From Luteibacter anthropi (GTDB lineage: Bacteria; Pseudomonadota; Gammaproteobacteria; Xanthomonadales; Rhodanobacteraceae): DNA of 64,000 bases. The notes beneath the pieces are model-generated. The model saw only the letters and a program-made list of their open reading frames with translations, did no database searches and was not told the origin of the DNA. Positions 28,670 through 37,922 of this stretch are shown here, piece by piece (the stretch's first letter is position 1; the number at the start of each line of letters is the position of its first letter). Position numbers and translations under genes: made by a program. The stretch is taken from the NCBI RefSeq assembly GCF_011759365.1, contig NZ_JAARLZ010000012.1, positions 1 through 64,000 on the forward strand. The letters run 5' to 3'.

Positions 28670-29554
28670 ATGGGAATGTTCGATTGGTTCAGCCGGCGTG
28701 CTCGCCCCGAACGGGCGATCCTCGGCGGCCTGTCGCGTTGCCAGGCGGTGGTGGAATTCGGGCCCGATGGCGTCATCCGCTCGGCCAACGAGCGTTTTCT
28801 TGCGGCCCTGGGCTGCCGCGCCGATGCGGTGCTGGGCATGCCGCATGCCCGGTTTATCCAGAACGACGACGAAGAGCGCCTGTGGCGTGGCGTGGGCCGT
28901 GGCGAGCCGATGACGGGCACCTTCCGCGCGATCGGGCCGGGCGGCCAGGTGGCCTGGCTGCACGGCTCGTATCTGCCGCTGTCGGATGGCGACAGCCGGG
29001 TGTCCAGCGTGATGATGTATGCGGTGGACGTGACCTCCGAGCACCTGCGCTCGCTCGACCTGGCCCAGCGCCTGGCTGATGCCGGGCGCGGGCAGGCGGT
29101 GGTGGAGTTCTCGCTGGATGGCATGCTGCTGGCGGCCAACGATGCCTTCCTGGAGCTGATGGGGTATCGCAGCGACGAACTGCTGGGGCGCCACCACAGC
29201 ATGTTCGTCGACGAGGCCGAAAGCCGCTCCGATGCCTATATCGCGTTCTGGCGACGCCTGCGTTCCGGACTGCACGACGCGGCGCTTTACCGTCGCCTCG
29301 GGCGCAACGGCAGGGTGGTGTGGTTGCAGGCTACCTATAACCCCGTCTTCGATGCTCACGGCCGGCCCGTGAAGATCGTGAAGTACGCCATTGCCATTGA
29401 TGCCGACGCTGCCCATCGCCCGGCTCCCGATCTTCAGGACGTCATGGAGCTTGGCGATCATCCAGACACACTGTCGATGGATGCGGCCATAGAGGCCGCG
29501 CTCGCGGCGCGCCAGCTGCAGGGTGGCACGCCCGTGGCTGGCGGTTCGGAATAG
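28670..29554 (+). CDS. Double PAS-domain protein lacking an output domain (BdlA-like)
   Basis: A 294-residue soluble protein. PAS 1 (about 15-130) begins ALSRCQAVVEFGPDG-like with IRSANERFLAALGCRADAVLG, and PAS 2 (about 135-255) repeats the layout (AVVEFSLDGMLLAANDAFLELMGYRSDELLG, HHSMFVD). The paired PAS arrangement with the HHxxFVD segment is that of chemotaxis transducers such as BdlA of Pseudomonas, in which an MCP signalling domain follows. Here only about 40 unrelated residues remain after PAS 2. It may sense redox or a small ligand and act through a partner. Start ATG 28670 with a weak GGGG upstream. Confidence 0.75.
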   Translation: MGMFDWFSRRARPERAILGGLSRCQAVVEFGPDGVIRSANERFLAALGCRADAVLGMPHARFIQNDDEERLWRGVGRGEPMTGTFRAIGPGGQVAWLHGSYLPLSDGDSRVSSVMMYAVDVTSEHLRSLDLAQRLADAGRGQAVVEFSLDGMLLAANDAFLELMGYRSDELLGRHHSMFVDEAESRSDAYIAFWRRLRSGLHDAALYRRLGRNGRVVWLQATYNPVFDAHGRPVKIVKYAIAIDADAAHRPAPDLQDVMELGDHPDTLSMDAAIEAALAARQLQGGTPVAGGSE

Positions 29555-29648
29555 GCCAACTGGCGAGCTACCGGCCCGCGGTAGCCGATGTCACATTGCG
29601 CCGGGCAGGGCTCGCCATTCCGGCGCCGCGCCCTTGCCGGGGGCGACA

Positions 29649-30899
29649 ATGGACGGATGGGACAACGGAAGGGTTCCGGCAATCGTGATGGCGCGCGGGC
29701 CGACGGCGCTGGGCATCCTGCGCAGCCTGCGCATGGCGGATATTCCGGCCTACGTGGCGGCACCCGCGGGGGATATGGTCACGTACTCGCGCTGGTACCG
29801 CCCCACGCCCGGCGCCGAGCCGTGGGACGGTCGTCCGGGTCCCCAGGCGTACGCCGCACTGGATGCGATGCCGCTGGAAAAGGCCGTGATCGTTCCGGGC
29901 GCGGACGATGCCGCCCTGTGGGCGGCCGAGCTGGCCGAATCGCTGCTGGGACATCGCTTCATGGTGAGCACCGCCACGCGCGGCGTGCAGGCCCTGTTGC
30001 AGGACAAGTCGGCGTTCGCGGCGTACTTGGCGAAGACCGATATTCCGCATCCCCGTACCTATCGTTTGTCGTCCCTGGCGGATGTGGAGCGGATTCCTTT
30101 CGGGGAACTGGATCGTGTCTTCGTCAAGCCGGTGAACTCGCAGCGCTTCAGCGACGTGATCGGCGTGAAGGGGCTCTGGGTGACGCGACGCGATGAGCTG
30201 CACGACACGTGGCTGCGCCTGCATGCACAGGGTTTCGACGTGATGGCCCAGGAATACGTGCCGGGACCTGCGACCGAGCATTACTTCATCGACGGCTTCC
30301 GCGATACGCATGGCGACTACGCCGGTGTTTTTGCACGGCGCCGCGTTCGCATGTCGCCACCGGACTTCGGCAACAGTTCGTGTTGTACGTCGGTACCGCT
30401 ATCCGATGTGCCTGCGGCGATGCATCACCTGCGCCACCTGCTCGACGGGCTGCATTACCGCGGCATCTTCAGCGCGGAGTTCAAGCGCGATCCGCGCGAC
30501 GGCGAGTTCCGCATCCTCGAAGTGAACACGCGTGCCTGGACGTATGTGGAGTTTGCCGCCCGCCATGGCGTGAACGTGTGCGAGATGGCCTGGCAGGATG
30601 CGCTCGGCCTGCCCGTCACTCGTGCGCTGCGACACTATCCGGAGGGCAGGCGGTGCGTGGATCTTTACCACGACCTTGCCTCGGTGCGTGCGCTGCGCAA
30701 ACGCCGTGTGCTGGGCTGGCCGGAGGTGCTGAAGCAATGGAGTGGCGCCAGCCTGCACACCTTTCGCATGGACGACGCGCGACCTGCGCTGCACTTCGTC
30801 GGCGACCTCGTGAAACGCCACCTGCGCGAATCAGTCCGCCCGCCCGAGGGGGGCGGCGACGTCCTCCAGGGATCGCCGCTCGGCCGCGATCCCAAGTAG
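29649..30899 (+). CDS. ATP-grasp superfamily protein (carboxylate-amine ligase-like)
   Basis: A 416-residue cytosolic protein. After a Rossmann-like start (AIVMARGPTALGILRSLRMADIPAYVAA), the ATP-grasp core shows the Lys of DRVFVKPVNSQRFSDV, MAQEYVPGPATEHYF, and the metal-binding GIFSAEFKRDPRDGEFRILEVNTR. Enzymes of this group join a carboxylate to an amine or thiol with ATP. The substrate is unknown; related proteins occur in capsule and polyketide or peptide modification loci. GGGGG precedes the ATG. The last 69 bp overlap the convergent MFS gene. Confidence 0.78.
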   Translation: MDGWDNGRVPAIVMARGPTALGILRSLRMADIPAYVAAPAGDMVTYSRWYRPTPGAEPWDGRPGPQAYAALDAMPLEKAVIVPGADDAALWAAELAESLLGHRFMVSTATRGVQALLQDKSAFAAYLAKTDIPHPRTYRLSSLADVERIPFGELDRVFVKPVNSQRFSDVIGVKGLWVTRRDELHDTWLRLHAQGFDVMAQEYVPGPATEHYFIDGFRDTHGDYAGVFARRRVRMSPPDFGNSSCCTSVPLSDVPAAMHHLRHLLDGLHYRGIFSAEFKRDPRDGEFRILEVNTRAWTYVEFAARHGVNVCEMAWQDALGLPVTRALRHYPEGRRCVDLYHDLASVRALRKRRVLGWPEVLKQWSGASLHTFRMDDARPALHFVGDLVKRHLRESVRPPEGGGDVLQGSPLGRDPK

Positions 30900-32270
30900 C
30901 CAGCCCGCCACGGCACCGATGAGCATGAGGGCCGCGCCCAGCACGTAGCCCCAGCCGATGGATAATCGCTCGCCGCTGCCGATCAGGACACCGAACAGCC
31001 AGGGCCCGCCGACGCCGCCAAGCGCAGTGCCGAAGGCATAGAACAGCGCGATCGCCAGGGCGCGCAATTCCAGCGGAAAGCTTTCGCTCACGGTGAGGTA
31101 GGCCGAACTGGCGGCCGCCGATGCGAAGAAGAACACCACGCTCCAGGCGATGGTCTGCGAGCGCGCATCGAGATGGCCGTGCACGAACAGCCAGGCGGTA
31201 ACGAGCAGCAACAGGCCTGACAAGGCATAGGTCAGCGCGATCATGGGCCGGCGCCCCCACGTATCGAAAAGCCTGCCCAGCAGCAGGGGACCGAGGAAGT
31301 TGCCGGCGGCAAACGGCAGCAGGTAGAGGCCCACGTCGGCATCGGCCACGCCATAGAAGCGGCCGAGCACGAGTGCGTAGGTGAAGAAGATGGCGTTGTA
31401 GAAAAACGCCTGCGTCGCCATCAGCACCACGCCGAGCAGCGTGCGGCGTGGATATTTCCGGAACAGCGTGCGCGCCACGTCGCCCAGCGTGATCGCGTGG
31501 GGATGCAGACGCAATACAGGCAGCGGTTCGCGTGGTGGCGGGGCATGCACGCGGCGTTCGATATCGGCCACGATGGCGTTGGCCTCCGCGATCCGGCCGT
31601 GCAACATCAGCCAGCGAGGGCTTTCCGGTATCCAGCGACGCAGGAAGAGAATGCCCAGGCCGAGCACGGCGCCCATGGCAAAGGTGAGGCGCCAACCGAT
31701 CTCGGCAGGCACCCGCGGGTTGTCGAGCAGCCCGACGGCACCCAGCGCCCCCAGGGCGGCACCGATCCAGAAACTGCCATTGATGACCAGGTCCGTGTGA
31801 CCGCGATAGCGGGCCGGTATCAGCTCCTGGATGGCCGAATTGATCGCGGCGTATTCACCGCCGATACCGGCGCCGGTAAGCAGGCGGAAGATCACGAACG
31901 TGGCGTAGTCGGGCGACAGCGCAGTGGCTGCGGTGGCGGCGAGATACAGGCCCAGCGTGAGGGTGAACACTTTCTTCCGGCCCAGGCGGTCGGTGAGCCA
32001 GCCGAAGAACAACGCCCCCACCACGGCACCGACGAGGTAGAGACTTCCGGCCAGTCCCACCTGCGCGTCGCTCAGGTGCAGCACGGGGCTGGATTTCAGC
32101 GCGCCCGCGATGGAGCCGGTGATGGTCACTTCCAGGCCGTCGAGCACCCAGGTGATGCCCAGGGCGACGACCACCAGTGTGTGGAAGCGTCCCCAGCGCA
32201 GCCGATCCAGCCGCGCGGGGACATCCGTCTCCCTGATCGCCCCGCCATGCTGTTCCGATGCTCCGGCCAT
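30831..32270 (-). CDS. MFS transporter, metabolite:H+ symporter type
   Basis: A 479-residue transporter with 12 predicted helices. Signature segments are the loop 2-3 motif GWLTDRLGRKKVF, GAGIGGEYAAINSAIQELIPARYRG after helix 4 (typical of the sugar-porter and aromatic-acid/H+ symporter branches) and RWIPESPRWLMLHGR before the central loop. The substrate is probably a small organic acid or sugar, not predictable further. Its 3' end runs 69 bp into the convergent ATP-grasp gene. Confidence 0.85.
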   Translation of the reverse strand: MAGASEQHGGAIRETDVPARLDRLRWGRFHTLVVVALGITWVLDGLEVTITGSIAGALKSSPVLHLSDAQVGLAGSLYLVGAVVGALFFGWLTDRLGRKKVFTLTLGLYLAATAATALSPDYATFVIFRLLTGAGIGGEYAAINSAIQELIPARYRGHTDLVINGSFWIGAALGALGAVGLLDNPRVPAEIGWRLTFAMGAVLGLGILFLRRWIPESPRWLMLHGRIAEANAIVADIERRVHAPPPREPLPVLRLHPHAITLGDVARTLFRKYPRRTLLGVVLMATQAFFYNAIFFTYALVLGRFYGVADADVGLYLLPFAAGNFLGPLLLGRLFDTWGRRPMIALTYALSGLLLLVTAWLFVHGHLDARSQTIAWSVVFFFASAAASSAYLTVSESFPLELRALAIALFYAFGTALGGVGGPWLFGVLIGSGERLSIGWGYVLGAALMLIGAVAGWLLGIAAERRSLEDVAAPLGRAD

Positions 32271-32308
32271 CCCCGGACCCTACCGGGGCGAAAGTCGTCG
32301 TTCTGTCG

Positions 32309-33430
32309 TCAGCGCGGCACGCGGTAGCCGCCCGGCACGCCGTCGGGCGAAAGGGTGAGCTGCCAGAGCTGGTCGCGCCGGCTGCGGAAGACGCCGGCCG
32401 AGCAGCCCAGGTAGAAGTGCCACATGCGCCGGAAGCGCTCGTCGTAGCGGTCGCTGAGTCGTGGCCACGCAGCATTGAAATTCGCCAGCCACGCCATGAG
32501 GGTGCGGTCGTAGTCCGGGCCGAAGTTGTGCCAGTCCTCCACGACGAACAGGTCTTCCAGCGCGGTCGCCACCTGGCTCATGGCCGGGATCAGGGAGTTG
32601 GGGAAGATGTATTTCTCGATCCAGGGATCGGGGCGCCCGGGATGACCGTTGCTGCCGATGCAGTGGAGCAGGGCGAGACCTTCGGGTCGCAGGCAGCGAC
32701 GTGCCACCTCGAACCAGCTGCGGTAGTTTTTCTGGCCCACGTGTTCGAACATGCCCACGGAGAGCACGGCGTCGAAAGGCTCGTTGAGTTCGTGGTAGTC
32801 CTGCAGGCGGATCTCGATGGGCAGGCCTTTGCACAGCTCGCGTGCGTAGGCGGCCTGTTCCTTCGAGATGGTGACGCCCACGCCGCTGACCCCATAGCGT
32901 TCGGCCGCGAACTTCAGTGCCTCGCCCCAGCCGCAGCCGATGTCGAGGATGTGCTGGCCCGGGCGCAGCTTGAGCTTGCGGCAGATCAGGTCGAGCTTGG
33001 CTTCCTGTGCGTCGTCGAGGTTGTCGGCCCCGGCCCAGTAAGCGCAGGAATACACCAGGCGCTTGCCGAGCATGGCTTCGAACAGATCATTGCCCAGGTC
33101 GTAGTGCTGGCGTCCCACGTCCCAGGCATGGTCGCCGCGCTGCATGTTCACGAAGCGCGCCTTCAGGTGCATCAGCAGGGTGTCGAGCGTGCGCAGCGAC
33201 TGGTCGAGATGGGACGACAGCACCCGGGTAAAGAAGCCGGGGAGGTCGGCGGCATCCCACCAGCCGTCCATGTAGGCCTCGCCGAGGCCCAGCGAGCCGT
33301 GGGCGAAGACGCGCGCATAGGTGCGTTCGTCATGGACGACGATATCGGTGGGACGATGCCCGCCGATGCTGACGCCTGCGTGTTCGAGGATGGATTGTGC
33401 GCGTGCCTTGAGAGACGAATCGTTGTGCAT
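32309..33430 (-). CDS. cfa: Cyclopropane-fatty-acyl-phospholipid synthase
   Basis: The 373-residue enzyme transfers a methylene group from S-adenosylmethionine to unsaturated acyl chains of membrane phospholipids. Visible are the N-terminal lipid-binding part (GSLGLGEAYMDGWWDAADL), the YDLGNDLFEAMLGKRLVYSCAYW block, the SAM-binding ILDIGCGWGE, and VGMFEHVGQKNY and YIFPNS. It lies 48 bp after the crcB gene on the same strand, so may be co-transcribed. In related bacteria cfa is induced in stationary phase and acid stress. Confidence 0.95.
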   Translation of the reverse strand: MHNDSSLKARAQSILEHAGVSIGGHRPTDIVVHDERTYARVFAHGSLGLGEAYMDGWWDAADLPGFFTRVLSSHLDQSLRTLDTLLMHLKARFVNMQRGDHAWDVGRQHYDLGNDLFEAMLGKRLVYSCAYWAGADNLDDAQEAKLDLICRKLKLRPGQHILDIGCGWGEALKFAAERYGVSGVGVTISKEQAAYARELCKGLPIEIRLQDYHELNEPFDAVLSVGMFEHVGQKNYRSWFEVARRCLRPEGLALLHCIGSNGHPGRPDPWIEKYIFPNSLIPAMSQVATALEDLFVVEDWHNFGPDYDRTLMAWLANFNAAWPRLSDRYDERFRRMWHFYLGCSAGVFRSRRDQLWQLTLSPDGVPGGYRVPR

Positions 33431-33478
33431 GTCCTTGAGTTCCGGTCTGGCCCTCGTGCCGCCCCGCGCGGCGTGTCG

Positions 33479-33871
33479 CTAGCTGAAGTGCCTGAGTACC
33501 CCGCGTGTGATCATGAGGCCGCCGATCGTCATGATGAGCGAGCCGAACAGGTTCAATGCCACGTGGCCGGCAAACCATGCATATTGCTGGCGCAACAGCA
33601 GGCCCACGGCTTCGGCGGAAAAAGTGGAGAAGGTGGTGAGGCCGCCGAGGAAGCCGGTGGCTACCAGCAGGCGGATTTCCGGCGGCAGCGACGGAAAGTG
33701 GTCGAACACGCCCAGGGCCACGCCCATCAGCAGGCCGCCGGTGAGGTTGGCAGCGAGCGTGCCCACCGGCACGTCGGCAAAGATGGGGTTGAACACCACG
33801 GCCAGCCACCAGCGCAGCCAGCAACCGAGTATGCCGCCGATGCCGACGGCCAGGAATCCGGTGTAACCCAC
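33479..33871 (-). CDS. crcB: Fluoride channel FluC/CrcB
   Basis: A 130-residue protein with four membrane helices that exports fluoride as an antiparallel dimer. The hallmark GFLGGLTTFSTFSAE (pore Phe residues, TTFSTF) and the GTLAANLTGG segment are present. It starts at a GTG (33869-33871) with GGGGG just upstream. I looked for a fluoride riboswitch in the 120-bp leader and could not recognise one. Confidence 0.93.
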   Translation of the reverse strand: MGYTGFLAVGIGGILGCWLRWWLAVVFNPIFADVPVGTLAANLTGGLLMGVALGVFDHFPSLPPEIRLLVATGFLGGLTTFSTFSAEAVGLLLRQQYAWFAGHVALNLFGSLIMTIGGLMITRGVLRHFS

Positions 33872-33989
33872 GTTACCCCCGAGGAGGATCGATGTCCCCG
33901 ATTATCTGCCTTTCGCCACGAGACGGCGAGGGTGTGCTTGCGGATTCAAGCTATACTGATTTTCTGCCCCCGTACAGAAACACTGTCGC

Positions 33990-35258
33990 ATGACTACCGC
34001 GCCCCGCGATACGCGGCGCTATCTGCCGCTCCTGCTCGCGGCCCTGACGATGATCGGGCCGTTCTCCATCGATGCCATCTTTCCGGGGTTCCCGGACATC
34101 GGGCGCACGTTCGGCGTCGGTGAGGTGGCATTGCAGCAGCTGCTCAGTGTCTACCTGCTCGCCTATGGCGTGATGAGCCTGTTCCATGGGGCCATCTCCG
34201 ATGCCTATGGGCGCAAGCCGGTGATCGTGATTGCCATGGGTGTGTATGCGGCGGCATCGCTGGGTGCGGCCATGGCGCCGAGCTTCGGTTTCCTGCTGGG
34301 CTGTCGCATCCTTCAGGGCATCTGCGGTGGTGCCGGTATCGTCGTGGGGCGCGCGGTCGTGCGCGACACGATGAACGGTGAAGACGCTCAGCGGATGATG
34401 TCGAAGGTGATGATGATCTTCGGCATCGCGCCGGCCATCGCACCTATCGTGGGCGCGTGGCTATTGGGCCTCGACGGCTGGCGTGGCATGTTCTGGGCGC
34501 TGTCCGGCTTCACCGTACTGCTCACGATCGTCACCTGGTACTACCTCGACGAATCGCATCCGGTGGAGCGGCGCACGATCTTCCGTCCGCGCCCGTTGAT
34601 GCGGCAGTACCTGCATATCCTCAGCGACCGGCCGTTCTGGCCGCTGGCCATCGCGGGGTCCATCAACTTCTCCGGTCTGTTCCTTTACATCGCTTCAGCA
34701 CCGCACCTGATCCGCGACGTGCTCCACCTGGGAGCCGATGGGTTCCCGTGGCTGTTCGTGCCGGTGGTGGTGGGCATGGTGACCGGTGCCTTCATCTCGG
34801 GACGCGTGGCGGGGCGGGTGAGCGCCATTCGCACGGTGGGCTGGGGCTATGCGGCGATGCTGGCATCCTGTGCGCTCAATATCGTGCTGGCCGTAGGGCT
34901 CGACCATCCGCGGGTGCCGTGGACGACGCTGCCGCTCGCTCTTTACGGTTGCGGTGTGCAGATTGCGTTCCCGACCATCACCATTCTCCTGCTCGATCGC
35001 TTCCCGGAGCAGCGCGGCGGCGCATCGTCGGTGCAGACCTTCGGCAGCCTGATGACCACGGCCCTGGTGGCCGGCGTACTGTCGCCGATGCTGTCGAACG
35101 ACATGCTGGTGCTGGCGTTGGGTGGCACAGGCCTGTGCCTGCTCGGTATGTCCGGGTGGGTGTGGTACGTGATGATGGAGCGCCGTCGGGTGGATCGGGC
35201 GAAGGCAGGTGCCGCTACGGCGGTGGCTGCCGAGGTCGAGGCGGACGAGCCGATGTGA
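33990..35258 (+). CDS. Bcr/CflA-family multidrug MFS transporter
   Basis: A 422-residue, 12-helix exporter. Opening features PFSIDAIFPGFPDI and LSVYLLAYGVMSLFHGAISDAYGRKPVIVI are typical of Bcr/CflA, as are GRAVVRDTMNGEDA and FGIAPAIAPIVGAWL after helix 5. Family members export bicyclomycin, chloramphenicol, sulphonamides or dipeptides. The start ATG lies 118 bp from the divergent crcB start. No linked regulator. Confidence 0.9.
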   Translation: MTTAPRDTRRYLPLLLAALTMIGPFSIDAIFPGFPDIGRTFGVGEVALQQLLSVYLLAYGVMSLFHGAISDAYGRKPVIVIAMGVYAAASLGAAMAPSFGFLLGCRILQGICGGAGIVVGRAVVRDTMNGEDAQRMMSKVMMIFGIAPAIAPIVGAWLLGLDGWRGMFWALSGFTVLLTIVTWYYLDESHPVERRTIFRPRPLMRQYLHILSDRPFWPLAIAGSINFSGLFLYIASAPHLIRDVLHLGADGFPWLFVPVVVGMVTGAFISGRVAGRVSAIRTVGWGYAAMLASCALNIVLAVGLDHPRVPWTTLPLALYGCGVQIAFPTITILLLDRFPEQRGGASSVQTFGSLMTTALVAGVLSPMLSNDMLVLALGGTGLCLLGMSGWVWYVMMERRRVDRAKAGAATAVAAEVEADEPM

Positions 35259-35285
35259 TGCGGTCGCCCTGGTGTGGACCGGGGC

Positions 35286-35526
35286 GCTGGGTTCCTGTTT
35301 TCACAGGAACGACGAGCTGAAAGTCCCTACCACCTACCGTCGTTCCAGCGAAAGCTGGAACCCAGCGCGGTGCAGCGGGATGTCGCGAGGGAGTGCCCTA
35401 CGCCAAAGCCGATGTGGCGCCCTCGCCGTGCTGGCAAACCGGGGCGCTGGGTTCCTGTTTTCACAGGAACGACGAGCTGAAAGTCCCCACCACCTACCGT
35501 CGTTCCAGCGAAAGCTGGAACCTGGC
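35286..35526. repeat. Two copies of an 81-bp palindromic element
   Basis: Near-identical units at 35286-35366 and 35446-35526, 160 bp apart. Each has a left hairpin (GGTTCCTGTTTTCACAGGAA), a fixed spacer (CGACGAGCTGAAAGTCC) and a right hairpin (CGTTCCAGCGAAAGCTGGAA), with outer ends GCTGGGTTCC and GGAACCCAGC in the first copy. The family is unrelated to the REPs and resembles other short GGAAC-stem intergenic repeats in proteobacteria. The 35259-35556 gap holds no gene. Confidence 0.85.
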
Positions 35527-35556
35527 GCGGTGCAGTCGGTTGTGGCGGCCACGCCC

Positions 35557-36036
35557 CTACGAAACAGGCAACCCACGTGCAAGCAGAAACTCACGCGCCT
35601 CAACGGCATCCTGCTCGAACCACGCACGGGTCGAACCGAGCCGGTAGGTATACCCCCAGCGGTCCATGTCTTCCATAAGCCGCACAGAACCCACCGAAGG
35701 CAGCTGCCCCGCCAGCACGATCTGCAGGTAGCAGGTGGCGTCCTCTTCCTCGATGGAATCGGTGGCGTCGGTATGGACGAGCGCGCGTTTGTCGTCCGGC
35801 AGCACGATCAGGTGGCAGGCTTCGTGAAGCAGGGAGTGCACCGGCGTATCCGCGCGGGCATAGACCGTGGTGCCGATGATGCCGGCTTCGGTGTCGCCCC
35901 AGTAGCTGCCGGGAATGGCCTCGCCGTTGGCGATGGCAACGAGCGTGAGCCCGTGCGAAGCAAGCAGGTGACGCGGTTCGTCGAAACCGATGTCGCCGAC
36001 GCGGAGTACCGCGTCGGCGGGATCGGGAGCGTTCAT
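35557..36036 (-). CDS. HExxH protein translationally coupled to minE (159 aa)
   Basis: Starts at ATG 36034-36036 overlapping the minE TGA (ATGA). The centre reads [17 protein letters not shown], an HExxH zinc-peptidase motif, with [12 protein letters not shown] about 25 residues later supplying possible third-ligand Glu residues. There is no signal peptide, so it is cytosolic. The family is not one I can name. Its role is unknown; location suggests co-production with the Min proteins. The zinc motif could be structural or decayed. Confidence 0.68.
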   Translation of the reverse strand: MNAPDPADAVLRVGDIGFDEPRHLLASHGLTLVAIANGEAIPGSYWGDTEAGIIGTTVYARADTPVHSLLHEACHLIVLPDDKRALVHTDATDSIEEEDATCYLQIVLAGQLPSVGSVRLMEDMDRWGYTYRLGSTRAWFEQDAVEAREFLLARGLPVS

Positions 36037-36296
36037 GCGCCGGGCTTGCCCTCGGGGAGGGCAACCGATAGTTCCAGCACCTCGTGACCGCTGTCGCGTT
36101 CGAGGTTGATGTTCACGGCCTCGACGTCGACGTTGACGTACTTGCGGATCACTTCCAGCAGCTCGTTGCGCAGCAGCGGCAGGTAGTCGGGGCCGCCGCG
36201 CGTCGAGCGCTCCTGGGCGACGATGATGCGCAGGCGCTCTCTGGCGACGCCTGCGCTCGGTTCGGGTTTGCGCTTCAGGAAATCGAGGATACCCAT
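36033..36296 (-). CDS. minE: Cell-division topological factor MinE
   Basis: An 87-residue protein. The N-terminal membrane-targeting and anti-MinCD helix ([10 protein letters not shown]) is followed by [37 protein letters not shown], the MinD-contact and dimerisation core. MinE stimulates MinD ATPase and drives pole-to-pole oscillation that restricts Z-ring formation to mid-cell. It is two bases after minD and overlaps the downstream HExxH gene by four. Confidence 0.97.
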   Translation of the reverse strand: MGILDFLKRKPEPSAGVARERLRIIVAQERSTRGGPDYLPLLRNELLEVIRKYVNVDVEAVNINLERDSGHEVLELSVALPEGKPGA

Positions 36297-36298
36297 GT

Positions 36299-37111
36299 TC
36301 AGCCTCCGAACACGCGCTGGAAGAAGCCCTTCTTGGTCGGCTCGATAAACCGCAGCGGCCGTTCCTGGCCGAGGATGCGGGCGACAGTGTCCTTGTAGGC
36401 GTGGCCGGCATTGGAATTGTCGTCGAGGATCACCGGCACGCCGGCATTCGACGCTGCCAGCACGTTCTCGGATTCGGGAATGACACCCACGACGGAGATG
36501 CCGAGGATTTCCTCGACGTCCTTCACGCTGAGCATCTCGCCGGCTTCGACGCGATTGGGGTTGTAGCGGGTGAGCAGCAGGTGCTGCTGGATGGCCGCTT
36601 CGCCCTTTTCCGCGCGGCGGGTCTTGCTGGAAAGCAGGCCCAGGATGCGATCGGAGTCGCGCACGGAGGACACTTCCGGGTTCACCACGACCACGGCGTG
36701 GTCGGCGAAGTACATCGCCAGGTGGGCGCCCTTCTCGATACCGGCCGGGGAATCGCAGACGACGAAGTCGAAGCCTTCCTTGGTGAGCTCATCCAGCACC
36801 TTTTCCACGCCTTCCTGCGTGAGCGCGTCCTTGTCGCGGGTCTGCGACGCGGCCAGCACGTAGAGGGTGTCGTAGCGCTTGTCCTTGATGAGGGCCTGCT
36901 TGAGCGTGGCCTCGCCGTGCACGACGTTGACGAAGTCGTACACCACGCGACGCTCGCAGCCCATGATGAGGTCGAGGTTGCGCAGGCCGACGTCGAAGTC
37001 GATGACGGCGACCTTCTTGCCTTCGATAGCGAGTCCGGTCGCGAGGGAGGCGCTGGTGGTGGTCTTGCCGACTCCGCCCTTGCCGGAGGTGACGACGATG
37101 ATTTCAGTCAA
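36299..37111 (-). CDS. minD: Septum-site ATPase MinD
   Basis: A 270-residue deviant-Walker ATPase. The P-loop [16 protein letters not shown] lies at residues about 9-24, [10 protein letters not shown] and [11 protein letters not shown] are the switch regions, and the C-terminal amphipathic membrane-binding helix is [11 protein letters not shown]-bound dimers recruit MinC to the membrane and inhibit FtsZ away from mid-cell. Second gene of the minCDE set, 34 bp after minC. Confidence 0.98.
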   Translation of the reverse strand: MTEIIVVTSGKGGVGKTTTSASLATGLAIEGKKVAVIDFDVGLRNLDLIMGCERRVVYDFVNVVHGEATLKQALIKDKRYDTLYVLAASQTRDKDALTQEGVEKVLDELTKEGFDFVVCDSPAGIEKGAHLAMYFADHAVVVVNPEVSSVRDSDRILGLLSSKTRRAEKGEAAIQQHLLLTRYNPNRVEAGEMLSVKDVEEILGISVVGVIPESENVLAASNAGVPVILDDNSNAGHAYKDTVARILGQERPLRFIEPTKKGFFQRVFGG

Positions 37112-37145
37112 AGGATGTCTCCGCGAAAATAACGTTGGACCGGCG

Positions 37146-37922
37146 TCAGAGGCGCGCGATCATGAGTTTTCCATTATCGAGCCAGCATTGCACGGCCTGG
37201 CCCTCGAATTCCTTGGGGATGTCCTCGAACACGCGGTAATGCCCGGCGATCGCGACCAGTTCGGCGCGGAAGTCGGTGCAGAAGATGCGTGCCGTCTCGT
37301 CCCCCTGGGCTCCCGCCATGGCCCGGCCGCGCAGCGGTCCGTACACATGGATGGAACCGTCGGCGATGACCTCGGCGCCATTGGCCACCGGGGTCATCAC
37401 CACGAGATCGTGGTCGCGCGCATAGACCTGCTGGCCTGAGCGCACGGTCGTGCCCACGTGCTTTTGTGCCGTGGACGACGTGTTCTGTTCATAAGCCGGC
37501 GGCGCCTGGCGGGTGGCCGCGGGTTCTTCGCGCAGGGGCGCCGGCGGCGGTGCCGACGAGGCGGCCTCGGCGTGGCCCGGCTCGTACTGGGCGCGGAACT
37601 TGGCGATCAGCGGCAGGCCCATGCGCTCGGCCAGGGCTTCGGTCTCGCTGGTGCCGTAGGCCAGGCCCACCGGCAGCATGCCTGCGCTGCGGATGGCTTC
37701 CAGCAGGGCATCGACCATGCCATCGTCCGGCAGGCGGGGCAGGTGGGAGAGATCGAGCACCACGGCCGTGCGCGCGAACATCTGCGGTGCCGAGCGCACG
37801 CGGCGCTCCAGTTCTTCCACCAGCGCGGCGGCATCGACGCGGCGCAGGCGCACGCAGGCGATACCGACCTGGCCGAAGCGCAGGTCGCAGGCGGCTTCGA
37901 GGGATTCGGCACGAGCATTCAT
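37146..37922 (-). CDS. minC: Septum-site inhibitor MinC
   Basis: A 258-residue protein with an N-terminal FtsZ-inhibiting domain (VLDLSHLPRLPDDGMVDALLEAIRSAGMLPVGLAYGT), a long Pro/Ala linker (about 125-150) and the C-terminal beta-helical MinD-binding domain (ADGSIHVYGPLRGRAMAGAQGDETARIFCT). It overlaps the upstream acetyltransferase gene by four bases (ATGA), so the operon starts at least one gene earlier than minC. Confidence 0.97.
   Translation of the reverse strand: MNARAESLEAACDLRFGQVGIACVRLRRVDAAALVEELERRVRSAPQMFARTAVVLDLSHLPRLPDDGMVDALLEAIRSAGMLPVGLAYGTSETEALAERMGLPLIAKFRAQYEPGHAEAASSAPPPAPLREEPAATRQAPPAYEQNTSSTAQKHVGTTVRSGQQVYARDHDLVVMTPVANGAEVIADGSIHVYGPLRGRAMAGAQGDETARIFCTDFRAELVAIAGHYRVFEDIPKEFEGQAVQCWLDNGKLMIARL

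Noticed and set aside
33872-33989. Fluoride riboswitch ahead of crcB
   Set aside because: The leader lacks the conserved GGNGATGG and pseudoknot segments I would expect.
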